Assembly (NCBI GenBank): GCA_039111635.1
Contig: JBCAQO010000004.1
Location: 1,612,001 to 1,676,000, forward strand
Reading direction: 5' to 3'
DNA: 64,000 nucleotides
Source: Heterobasidion occidentale
Taxonomy: Eukaryota; Basidiomycota; Agaricomycetes; Russulales; Bondarzewiaceae
Shown here: piece by piece, positions 46,619 to 57,881 of the stretch
Layout: every line of letters starts with the position of its first letter
Position numbering within the stretch: position 1 is the first letter of the stretch
Notes under the pieces: model-generated
What the model saw: the letters and a program-made list of their open reading frames with translations, nothing else
Databases searched by the model: none
What the model was told of the DNA's origin: nothing
Position numbers and translations under genes: made by a program

Positions 46619-47088
46619 GACCGCGCGTATATTCAACTTCAATACGTGAATTAATTATGCGAGCCGTCTGGACATTTTTTCTGTATTTCTAAGTGAATTC
46701 TGTGCCAGCTGCCACGGGTCTCACGATGCACAGGACATCGATATAAATACCGTAGGCTTCAAGGCAGCAGCGTACAGATGCAAGGGTAGATGGATGCGAA
46801 CTATAGTAAATCATGGGTTTCCTGATGCGATGAACTTATTCGGGGATAGCAGCCGATGCACTAAGATTTGAGATTTGATTTAGCGAGGCGAAGTCGATGC
46901 ATTGGGAGAATCGGTGTGGATCGTGCCGAACAGCTTTATGGTGCCGGAAGGAGGGCTAAAACATGAAAGATGGGGGGTAACAGAAGAGAGCAAGGAACCT
47001 CATCTAAGTGGCTGATCAAACGATGCGGCGGGGAATATGTTTCTGTGCATGTGTGCGAGCGGTCCGCGTGTCTCGACATGGTCAAAAA
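46619..47088. other. Intergenic stretch, no supported gene
   Basis: AT-richer spacer between the island and the deaminase-like gene. Nothing recognised. Confidence 0.5.
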
Positions 47089-48885
47089 TTAGTGCTGTGC
47101 AGGGCAAGGCTTAATGAAAGATTGTTGGATTGAAGGATTGCGCGACTTAGAGGGTGGCCGGGACGGATGGGGTGGGGGAAAGTGAGGGATCACCGTGTTC
47201 GAGAGGCTATGATGCAGATCCATGGACTGGGAATATTGCAGCCACGTGTTCTGAATGAACGATTTAGCACTGGTCGGATGCGCCACCCTTGAGATGCAAA
47301 ACCACTTACCAGCCAAGATGTCTTCTGATGCGAACACTCCCTCATCCATTGGAATCATATCCCCTGATCCAGAGGCATCTGTACTATCAGATGTCCTCTG
47401 ATGATATGACGACCACACCATACGCAAGTCACGTAGCATGAATTCACACATGCGCGCCCGCACGTCGTTCTCACTTCCGTCTTCGAGAGTGGGCGGCACC
47501 CATGGGATATAGACCTTGCCATGCGAGCCCCTAGCATAAAAGGCCGTGTTTTGTATGGCGTTGTATGCGCGGAAGTAGCTGTGGCATCCATAACACATGA
47601 GCTTTGATAAACCAATATAGTCGTATGGCTGAAGAGACGCTCTGTTCTTGACAAAATGCGCGACGAGCAAGCATTCACAGTGGACGCGTGCATGTCCGTA
47701 TAACCCGCGTTTGTCCGCCTTGATAGCAGAATTATTCTCCTTCTGCAACGCCGCTTTCAATGGCGTGACCATCCTCTTTTCCCACTCCTCGTCCAGCACC
47801 ATGTCACGAAGATTATCTGAGAGCTCGGAAAACTTTGTGGTAACCTTCTGTTGGCGCAAATCTCCTTCAATTTTTTCCATCACGGTGATATGATCCTGAT
47901 AAAATTTGCGAAAGGCTGGGTGGTAAAAATCGGCACGGTACCCCCTGTCCGTGCAAGGTGGTATGGAAACGATCTTGAGAGGGTTCGAGAGGAATGGCTT
48001 GAGAGTTCGAGACTGAGCCGCCAGAAACAAGGTATGTTGAGAGCGCGTGAGCGACACGATTTTTTCAAGGTAGCGTCGTACAAGAATGAAGGTGCCAGGA
48101 TCCAAATGAAGGTCTGCTTGCAATGTTTATCAGTACACGAAAAAAGGCGCGAGTAAGAAGACACAGACCAATGTGCCCCTGTATGGTGTCCAAGTAGGAA
48201 TGAGGGGCACTCAGATGAGGTTCCAAACTCCTTGCCAGGGCGGCACAAGTCCTGTGGATGTTAACAAGCGTTGTGTCGTTTGGGTAGGGCAAAACGATGC
48301 CGTTGCAAAGGCTTTTGAAGATCACAAGAAGGTTATTGCAGTGCCTGAGTACCTCGACCATCTTTGGTTTATCGGAAAACCACTGCGTGGCAAGGGTGAG
48401 GCCACGAATGAACGCTTCCGCCCGCTTCCAAAAACGAGCATGAAACTTGCGCCAAGAAAATCGGTAGACCTGGATGATGAGTTGGTGGTTGAGTTTGGTG
48501 ATGTTGTTGTCGTTGAAATCTTGTCGACTTGGGTAGGCGATTCCTGATCCGCTGGGACTCTATTGCTGATCTGGCAGACCAAGGCCCACACAGATGTAAG
48601 ATGGGCAACAAGCTGTCTAGACACGCCAGTGTTGGAAGCGACAAAGATCGACGGGTCCTCACCGCGGTCAAGAGCAACGGCAACAACGTCGCCTTTAGGA
48701 TTTTCTACGCTGATTGAAGCAATTGCATCAAGGAGAGAGCAGATACGCTTGGGAGTTTCAGCTTGAAATGAGGGATCCTTGCGGGCATCCCGAAGGAGAT
48801 GGTTCAGGCGAGTAGAGCCAGAAGGGGGCAGGTGGCGAAGAAGAGCGGGTAAAATGGATTCCGGAGTGATGGCCTGAGATGCCAT
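47089..48885 (-). CDS. Deaminase-fold protein (probable zinc deaminase, OTT_1508-like)
   Basis: Three exons fit in phase: 48,885-48,625, 48,559-48,169 and 48,116-47,089, about 559 residues. The start is ATG 48,885 (MASQAITPESILPALLRHLP). The middle is helical and unremarkable. Near residue 360 is VHCECLLVAHFVKN, supplying His-x-Glu, and about 35 residues later YIGLSKLMCYGCHSYFRAYN, supplying Cys-x2-Cys: the ligand and catalytic pattern of zinc-dependent nucleotide or nucleic-acid deaminases. Fungal genomes carry families with this HxE/CxxC pattern annotated as OTT_1508-like deaminases; substrate and role are unknown. The first intron is inferred from the frame change. A further intron may start at GGTAAGTGG near 47,310, which would change the C-terminus. 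No toxin or immunity neighbour is evident. Confidence 0.6.
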
Positions 48886-49137
48886 GGTTGGTTTTGCGAA
48901 AATGTAGCCTCGTGCTTATCAAGCGGAATGAGCCAAGCGAGCTTTGAAACTTGGGAATTGCCGACTGCGTCGGCGCCTGTTGGCGCGACCTCTGGTTGAG
49001 GTTGATACAGGTTCTCCTTCGTACTGGTGAGCCTCACGTTCATTTGCTGCTTTGAATTTGGTTTGATTTTGACTGGTTTCAATTATGGGACATCACAGTG
49101 CGTTGTCCATCTTTCATTCATTGGTTATCTGTGTACT

Positions 49138-50054
49138 GATCATTGTGTGAGTTCTACATGTCTCATATTCGGTGCTTTGGTGAATATGAATTCCCTTCGG
49201 GCAGAAGGGATTGCAATCCAAGGTCAATATAGCCATGTTGTTCATATCGCTCTTCATGTTCACAATGTCGAGCCCTGTCTCAGCACTGTCGCTGGCAAGC
49301 TTCATCGAGACCTTTTCTGGTCCTGGGCAGATGTCAGAGGGCAGATTCCATGCATTGAGCGGATCAGCTGCGGTCATGTTTGTGGTCAATGTATGAGTTA
49401 TTTCATAACAGACAAGTGAATCCGATATCACTCACTGAACTTTCTTTGATTAATTCTCAGCGACAGTGTTATGGTCTGGCGGGCTTCTCTACTCTGGGCC
49501 GGTAGCAAGATCGTGGTCGTGATAATATTGGGGTTTCTGGGGGCCACTACGGGTGAGAAATATTTCTCGTGTTGTAAATAACAATCATTCTCACTTTACA
49601 CCATCAGCGTCAGCGATTATGTTCGTTGGATGCACTGGTAAAATATCCAAAACCACCACGCTATGCAATTATGCGTCTTATGGTGGTTTGGTGCTTTCGT
49701 TTACAACAAACTTCATGGCAATGCTTCTGATTGCCATCACAGCATGGTCAGTCATTCAACGGGAATTTGAGCGGGTCTTCAATGCTCAAAGCTATTTTCA
49801 GGAGACACAGGCTGCTGATTAGGGCCACCTTTGGACGCATCAGTGAAAGGAAGCAGGGTGAGACGATGTTACTTCTTCTGATGGAATCCAATGTATTGTA
49901 TTGTTCGACATTGGTGAGTCGGAATTGTGTTCTCCATCCGTTACTAATGATTCTACCAGATGATACCTTTCGCCTGCTTATTCATATGGCCCGGTCTTGG
50001 GGACTTCGACGGAGGTACGTACCTGTGGCCAATGACCATACATATTTCGGCAAG
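49138..50054 (+). pseudogene. Duplicated fragment of the multi-pass membrane gene (unit 2)
   Basis: Near-identical to 7789-8698, with the same introns and order: VNIAMLFISLFMFTMSS, MFVGCTGKISKTTTLCNYA, TTNFMAMLLIAITAW, RATFGRISERKQGETMLLLL, MIPFACLFIWPGLGDFDGGT. It lacks the first exons and the last exon, so it cannot encode the whole protein. Unlike unit 1 it retains the T at about 49,346 and keeps frame across GRFHALSGSAAVMF. Confidence 0.8.
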
Positions 50055-50189
50055 TTTCTTTGAATGCTTTAGATCCCAACGGATTTTCTGGCTTCGATAT
50101 GCTTTTAGGCGACGCGTTTTAGCGCAATGTCTACGCACTGTCAGCCAACTCTGCTTGTTCCATTGACTCCAGCTGATGATCATCACCGC

Positions 50190-50692
50190 CCTCAATACAC
50201 AAGTTCGACTACGGCGTTTCAGATAGCAAAGGCAACATCGTCGAAAATCCATTCATTCAGCTCCTCCCGCTCACCAACCCCGTCAAAGATGGGAAGGAAT
50301 TCTTCAAGAACCATCTCCACACCCTCTCGCAGTCACCCCCCGAGGCGACGCCTGAAGAAATCAGACGGCTATTGGGAGGCAATAGCACGGGAGGAACAAG
50401 CTCTCCCAATACTTCCTCCTCCTCGTCTGGTGCTTCTTCCTCCTTGGACAAGTCGGTGGGGAATGCCGTTACTACCTCCGACTCTGGAGACTCCAGCCTC
50501 TCGACACTCGTCAGCCGCGTGGACCAGTGGAGCCCGGTCATCGTCGGCTTGCTGGCGGGCAACCTGGTCGTGGGCATCGTGATCTGCATCCTCGCGCTGT
50601 CCATGTGCGCGCGCCGCGGCGCCACGAGTGCGGGCGCACGCTCGCGCAACGTGTCGCCTAGCTATGTGCCCGTGCGGTTCAAGGAAGAGTAG
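50190..50692 (+). pseudogene. 3' fragment of a membrane-anchored aspartic protease gene
   Basis: The frame reads HKFDYGVSDSKGNIVENPFI, QLLPLTNPVKDG, then a Ser/Thr/Gly-rich linker. A membrane helix follows (WSPVIVGLLAGNLVVGIVIC) with a short cytosolic tail ending NVSPSYVPVRFKEE and TAG at 50,690. This matches the C-terminal end of basidiomycete pepsin-like (A1) proteases with a C-terminal anchor. The catalytic DTG/DSG lobes are absent: upstream sequence is the duplicated membrane-gene fragment instead, so only the 3' end survives. Confidence 0.65.
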
Positions 50693-51432
50693 GCGCTTAG
50701 GGAGGAGGAGGTCCTCGCTGCGAAGTACAGCGATTGATCGATTGATCGTTGGTGATGTTTCTCGGACATTTGGACTCTCGAGGGTTGTGGTATGCCGGTG
50801 CACTTTTACGATATTCATGACGCGCTCGCGTTCTCGCTCGTCTACATATTGCGGGTTGATGGACAAAGTAGTATAAAATGCGCATTGCAGCCTGCTATCT
50901 AATAATTTATCAAGTCTACTTCATCTGTCACTTGCGTCACTTGGGCTCATAAAAGTTATATCGCATACACTGGACGCTGAGTGATATCGGGCCACACCAA
51001 GATTCCCCCGCGATTCCTACGCGCGCAAAAGATAGGCTACAGAACATGGAAAAGGTACACACAAATACGAGCAGCGACAGGAACGATCGTACACCTAAAC
51101 ATGACGAGAGATGATTAAAAAGAGGAATGAGATACGAATATGACAACTAGAGCGCTACAAGTGACCGGGGAGATGCAAGGGGCGAAATTCGAGGTGCAGA
51201 GCAAGGGCGCGAGAGGGACAGACGAAGGAAGGAAGAATGAATGATACCGGGCGTGTAGAGCGGGACGGTGCAAGAAATCTGCAGACAGCGACAGACGACA
51301 AAGAGTAAATAGACGATAGCGCGCGGGATGCGATCAGATGTAAGATGGACGAGTTAGCGGGGGAGAGCGACGACGCGGGCCAGCACACGCGGGCCTCGAC
51401 GGTGCGAAATCTATAGTATAGTGTGGTGAGTG
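50693..51432. other. Intergenic stretch, no supported gene
   Basis: Spacer between two 3' ends (protease fragment, histidine kinase). ORFs here are short and unrecognised. Confidence 0.5.
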
Positions 51433-54400
51433 TCATGGTATTCCAAGCTGACTAAACATCTCGGTCAAAGTCTTGAATGCGACGGGCTTAACGAGACTAG
51501 GAGAAAGATGTGACCCGGATCAGCATCTTCGAGCGGAAGCGAAGAACAGGGGTGACATACTATCCATCAACACCGGCCTCGAACGCTCTTCTTTTGTCCT
51601 CGAGGGAAGACATGCCGGTCAGCGCTAGTATACGGGCGGGGTGCTCTTTTTCAGAGCGCGTCGCTTCGATGCCTCTGATCGCGACAGTAGCTCCGACGCC
51701 TGGGAAAAAGTCACTTGAGTCGATATCCCCGCCAGAAGACAACGAGATCGCACGCACCGTCCAGAATCGGCATGGACAGGTCGAGTAAAATAACACTGAA
51801 GGAGAAAAAAAACGCAGGTTACTGCCCGCATCGTCAAGCGGCCGTAGCTCGAATTACGCACTCGAAACGCTCTTCTGACTCGAACATACGGACCCCTTCC
51901 TGGCCGTCCACTGCATCGCGGAATTCATAGCCCTAACAATGGCGGTTTAGTGCCGATCGCCTCGAGACCACCACGCTAGCGACACACTAACTTTGCTTTG
52001 GAGCCACCGAATGCTGCGGACCGGTCGTCGTCGTCAGTGGGGGCTAATCGCACAGCGGGGGTTTCACATTGACGTACAGGAGATTACGCAAGATGCTGTT
52101 GTCCTCCACGACCAAGACGCGGACGCGCTCCCTAGCCTCAAGTGACCCGACAGATGACTTGAGAAGCGTGCCCCCCGAGCCGACAGAGATGGTCGGGCTG
52201 GGCATGTTATGACTGAGCGCTCTAGGCCGAACTCCCGGCGATGGAGTGGGGGCAGCCGCATTTTCCTCTTCGGGAACCGGCATGTCATTCCACGTAGCTA
52301 CAGGGTGAGCGGTGATAGATCGCATGCCCAACCCGGGCCTCGCAAGAGCGCTCGGTGCCGAAGACACGACCTCCGAATTCCGACGGGGGTTGTCCAGTCC
52401 TTGCACAGACAGCCTGTTGAATTCCGACACCAGCACCTCGGGAGACATGGCCTTTTCCAGAGGGTGCGGGGCGACCGCCGCAGCCTCCGGCACGGGCGTG
52501 CTGGCCGACGTCTGCTGGCCGATCTTGAGAGAATACAGACACAGCTTCAGCATCGCCCTCAGACGCGAAGGCCCGCCCGGCTTATACAGCACTCGACAGA
52601 AGCCGCCAATGCGCTCGTACTCGTTGACGGTCGTCATCAGCTGGTCGTCGCCGCGGCCTGTCGTAAGGATAATGAACGGCCGGCTCGGATCCCTGCACTC
52701 GATCGCGTGGACCAGAGGCGTAAGATCCTCGTTCACAACGTTGATCTGGCCACGCGAGTCCAACGGCGCCACCTGCAGCCCCCACCACGACACGATATAA
52801 TTGGTGAGCACCTCGCGCAGGAGCCGGACGCCCCTGTGCTGGTCGTCGAAGCCGGACAAGGAGACGATGCAAGGCTCGTCAGTCGTGAGAGGCTCCATGA
52901 TCGCCGACTTTTCGTCGTCCTCCGCAGCCTCGATCGGCAACGTGACCTTGATCTCAGTCCCGACGTTCTCTGCACTCCAGACGTCAACCTTGCCATCTAT
53001 GCCTTTGGATTGAACAATGCTGTTTACGATTGCGAGACCAAGCCCCGTGCCGGTTTGCAGAGGGTTTTCTTGCGAAAAAGGGTGGAAGAGCTGGTTCTGT
53101 CGACGTCAAAGCTCGTGCTCAGTTCGTGCCGATGCAAGGCGAGTCGAGCGTAGTGCGTTACCTTTAAAAAGTCCTGACTGATCCCCTAATCGCACGACGT
53201 CAATATAAACACGCAAAGATGACAAATATGTGTCTTCGAACCTTTCCGGTGTCGACGACGGACAGCTCGACTCTCACTTTGCTCGGCGCCGCGTCCGGCG
53301 CCGTGGGGAGCTGTCGGAGGATCACATGCACGTACCCGTCCTGTTCCACAAATCCCTCAGCAAACGATCCCGCGACAGCTGTCCGCCCAAAAGGTCAAAC
53401 CCTACCACGGTGAACTTCAAGCTGTTGCCGAAGATGTTCATGAGCACCCGGCGGATGCCGCCCTTTTCGCACTTCACCATCCAGCCCTGTCCGCCGCCGA
53501 TGTGAGCGACGAGGCGCGACCTGCGCGAGAGGAGGAAGGAAGGAACGAGACGGACCTGCTCTCGCTCGCCGATCTCGACGACGATCTCGACGTGTTTCGA
53601 GGGCGTCTTTGCGAAGCTGCGGTCTTGCCGAGGGGGCGAATACAAGCTGCCGATCTCCGAGTCGTTCAGCGACGACATCCGGGCTCGGTGGCCAATCCAA
53701 CAGCCCTCGATCGCCTCTTCGACCAGCTGCACGAGATCGACCCTTGAAAACCAAACCGTGAGAAACGGACGACGGCGGAGGATAACAGCGTTTGCCTCAC
53801 TTGCTGGGGCGGATGACGTGCTCGACGCCGCCTGCCTTGGAGTTTCCGCTCAGCTTGGTAAGTCTAGCACATGGTTGACGGTCTCCACGAGCGACGTCCC
53901 GCAGGCCTGGACTGTCTGCAGGAACGATATCTGGCTATGGTTCAGCGGCGTGTCGGCCAACAGCTCGGCCGCAGCCAAGATGCCGTGCAGCGGTGTCCGA
54001 AGCTCGTGCGAGATGCTGCGCGGCGAGCACGGATCGGTGGTTCATTCGTTCGTTCATTCATTCGCACATTCATTCATGAGCATGCATGTGGGCGATCGGA
54101 TGTCATGATAAACAAAGGACGCACTTTGATATGAACAGGCTCTTCGCCTTGTCGGCTAGGGTCATCCGTCGCTTCAGGACGGCGGACAGGATGATGACGC
54201 CTGCAAGCCCGAGATGAGCGTCACACAGACCGAGCAAATAATCGAATACGTGCCGATCGCGCGCAAATAAGACAGCTCGTGCCCCTCGAGCTGCACACAG
54301 TTTCCTCCGCGTCAGACGCGAAAACAGAAAGAACAGCAGCCTCAAGACGGCGCGACGTACGAAGCGCTTGCCCTGCTCGGACGAGTTGTACGCGCACAGC

Positions 54401-57400
54401 ATCGCGAACGGCCGCTTGTCGATATTGAAGATCGGCACGCCTATCGAAGCGGGCCGCGTCAGGTGTCTGTTTCTGCTCCTCGCCACGGCGGACCCACGGC
54501 GGCGACTCACTCAGCGCGTACTGTATCCCCGTCGGGATGAACGGCCGCAGGGGCGCGGGCACGAGGCCCTCAGAGACCTTCCCGTCGGGGTACCGCACGA
54601 ACGTCTCGTACAGGCGCGCGTACTCCTCCGCGCTGAGCATGTGCGTGCGCGTGCCCTCCGGCGCATCCGCGCTGTGCACGACGACGGACATGGTGCCCTC
54701 CGCGCTGATCGTCTCGAGCACGTCCGCGTGCGACACGTCCATCACGATCGCGCCCTCGACGTCGAGCGTCTTCTTGACCAGCCTCGCCGCGCGCTCGTAC
54801 ACCTTGTCCATCGAGAACGCCTTGGCGGGGCGCGCGTCGCCGTCCGCGCCCGCGTCGGTGTCGATCTCCAAGCACTCGCGCGTGAACTGCTCCATCTAGA
54901 GCACGTGATGAGTGAGCGCAGGCCCGTATTGTATGTATGAGGCTGGAAAAGGCGCACCGATGTCTGGATGCGGTCGCGGATCCGCAGCTGGATCTGTTCA
55001 TGGGTCAGCGCTGTCAGCCGTGGCCACGGGGGAATAAAGATGAGGAACACGCGCCTTGTCGCGCCACAACTCCATCTCGCGCATGGCGATGGCCTGTCAG
55101 CTCCAGTTGAGCGCGCTTCCATGCAAACATGAAACCGAATCCAACGCACAGCAAACTCCTTCAGCGTGTGCCGCTGCCGAGGACTAAAGTCTTGCCGCGG
55201 GACGTCGTCCATGATCGCCAGGGTCCCCACGTTGAACCCGTCCTGCGTCCGCAGAGGCGCCCCTGCGTAGAACCGTGCGTGGGGAGGACCGGTGACGAGG
55301 GGCTGTGTGGCCGATGCCGTCGGTCCATCACTGCGGCAATACCATCAAGGAATACCAACTCACATTCTTCTCGAACCTCCAATCTTCGTGAGTGTCGAGG
55401 ATGACGGTGGGTTCGTCGCCGCTGTCCGCACAGACACGTCCACGTGAGCAGAGCGTATACCCTCGAGGACGGACGCACTCCTTACCGCTGAAGGATCGCG
55501 TGCGCGCATATCGACCCAGTCCGCGGAAACGTATCGAACCCTAAACCGGCTGCAAAACAGAGCCAAAAGTCAAGCCGCCATCACGCATCGCCAAGAGGAG
55601 CGCACACCCACACTCTGCCTTGAACCACCTCCACGGATCAACCACACAACGGCCGTCAACGCGCTGCCAAACGAAAAATGCAGTAGAAACGAGCCGCGGA
55701 CTCACTGCTCGTTCCGTCGATCAGGCTGATCGCGACCGTCTTCGTGTTGAACACGAGCTTCGTGAGCCGCTCGATGCGGTCAAAGTTCACGTCCGCGCCC
55801 GTGTTGCGTAGGTTGAACTGGTACAGCGCCGCCGCCGCTCGAGCTCGTCCGGCGGGTGCGGCGCGGTCAGGTAGCCCAGCTCGGTGAACATCGACTCCTC
55901 CTTCACCGCGCGCCCCGCCTTGAGCGAGGCGAGCGCGTCGGGCACGGGGCGTTGCGTGCCCGGGCGGGCGTCGAACACCGGCTGCGCGTTGGGCAGGGGC
56001 GACGACGTCTGCCGCGTGAGGCACACGCGGCGCGGGGGCGCGGGGACGGTCTGCACGGTCGAGTCGAACGGAGGGCCTGTATTCTGCCGGTGGACGTGCA
56101 AGGTCCCTGGGTGGATGGCGTGCGGGTGCTCCGGGCTAGGACGTGTTGAGGACGCCGGCGCGAGGGGTGCGTCGCCAAAGTAGTCGTCCAGCTGCTCAAC
56201 GCTATTCTGGACTGGGGCCGTGGCCGGCGGAACTCCCTGCGGAACCATGGGCGGTGCGTCTATGGACGTTGGCGAGGTCGGCAGGACGGTGTTCAGGGCG
56301 GCGTGCAGCTGGCTGGGCGAGGAGTGGATGATGGACGGCGGCGAGGGCGACGCGCTCGCCGGCGGTCCGTTGTCTACGTCCTGCGTGCCCTCCCAGAAGC
56401 TGCCCAAGCGCGACTTGCGTCCTCCGGGGGACAGTGGACCCTGGGCGGGGGGCATTTCGGGGGAATACGAGCCTGGGATGACGGCGATGGCGCCGCGCAT
56501 GGGGTCCGTGAGCTCGTGCTCCGGCGACGGGAGCGCGAGAGGGGAAATGTTCACGCGCGCGGCGGCCCACCGCATCGCGGCTGCGGTGGTCGTGCTGTCT
56601 GCGTGCGGGACCGTCGCAGGGAGAGATCCGAGCGAGAGGGTCGGGGGCTGTGGGATTGATGGGGAGCGGATATCTGCGAAGGGGTTTCGATGACGACGCG
56701 ATGACGAAGAAGAGGATATGGGGACGGTGGGGCGGCGAGAGAGCGACGAGGCGCGGGCGATCGGAGGGGGCACGGAGAGGGCGCTGCTGGCCTGTGGCGG
56801 GTGGTCGTGGAGGACGGCTCGTGAGGTGAGCTTCTGGAGCGGCACGGCGCCGTTGCCCCTAGAGGGAAATGGGAGACGTCCGTCGTGGTCGATCTGCGCG
56901 CTGCGATGGTGGGGAGCGGCGGTCGGTCGAGCGGCAAATCTGCGGACGACAGGTCCTTCGGGGACGCGTAGGGTTCTGAGACGGTGAGCGAGGGCTCGAA
57001 GCACGATCTGGGCTGATTTGGGGTTTTGTGGGGGTCCCAGCCGCCGAGTGCGTACGCGCTGACGAAGGTGGCCCAGTCGTGATCGCTGGTGGCGGCCTCT
57101 GAGATGCGCTGGAGAAGGGAGAACTCGGATGCGGCTGCAGACTCGATGGGGGGAGGTACATCGAAGGGGGATCTGGAGGACGCTGGGGCGGGACGTGAGA
57201 GAGTGCGCGGTATATTAGGGTGTTGTTGGCTGGGACGTACGGTGATCCGATCGCCTGGGGGGGCTGTCGCGCAGGCTGTAGGACGGGGTAGGGACGGGCT
57301 TGTCGGGCAAGGACGCCTGGGGCCCGCCGCCGCCTCGATCAGGCTCGAGGGACGATCTGTCAGCTGCGCCGTGGTCAGACCCGGGGGTCAGCAGCGGCGT

Positions 57401-57662
57401 GTCTCCCTCGCTGGCGGGGTATACATGCGTGGACGACGGCAAGATGAAGTGCTTCTCCTCGACCGCAGAGGCGGTGGACGGGCGGAGCGGGCGGCGGATG
57501 GCGCGCTTGGCGTGCGCAAGGTGGAACGTGGGGCACGAGCGACACGGCGTTTTGCTGTGCGGTGAGCGAGAGCGGGATGGCGACGTCGTTGAGGACGAGG
57601 GCGGGAAATGCGAACGCGCTCGGTGCTGGCGACGACGGGGACGGACGCTGCTGGTCGTCCAT
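51433..57662 (-). CDS. Fungal hybrid histidine kinase (GAF-HisKA-HATPase-REC), with frame breaks
   Basis: A sensor kinase of a multistep phosphorelay. The start is ATG 57,662 (MDDQQRPSPSSPAPSAFAFP). A long disordered N-terminus contains SEFSLLQRISEAATSDHDWA and TFVSAYALGGWDPHK. GAF domain: FNLRNTGADVNFDRIERLTK (about 55,810), GDEPTVILDTHEDWRFEKN (about 55,400), ARFYAGAPLRTQDGFNVGTL and DDVPRQDFSPRQRHTLKEFA. H-box: SHELRTPLHGILAAAELLAD (54,012-53,955), with the phosphoacceptor His. HATPase: GGIRRVLMNIFGNSLKFT (N-box, about 53,445), HPFSQENPLQTGTGLGLAIV (about 53,060). Receiver: VRVLVVEDNSILRNLL (about 52,110), VILLDLSMPILDG with the phospho-Asp (about 51,790), and YLVKPVAFKTLTEMF near the TGA at 51,433. 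Frame is lost by one base at about 55,836 (CGGCGG run), about 53,860 (GACTTACC, where DFTKLSGN is expected), and possibly in the N-terminus, so the gene is either damaged or mis-sequenced. Confidence 0.88.
54036..54078. repeat. (TTCA)n microsatellite in a histidine kinase intron
   Basis: A run of TTCATTCGTTCGTTCATTCA type between AKSLFISK and the H-box exon; harmless to coding if spliced. Confidence 0.75.
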
Positions 57663-57881
57663 GGCGTGCTCGGGAGTGGAGCGGGGCTCGCCTGCACTTT
57701 GAACAAGCAGGGCCGCGGCTCGCCCACCCTCCCCAGCCACGCCCCCAGCCACCCCGTCATCCCCCCCCCCCGATTAGGCACACACCCACAGAGCCTCCGG
57801 ACACCCCTCTGACGACCTGCGCAAGGTATCCCATTGCAAAAACCGCGCCCCACAACACTACTACAAGGCAAATACATCTAC

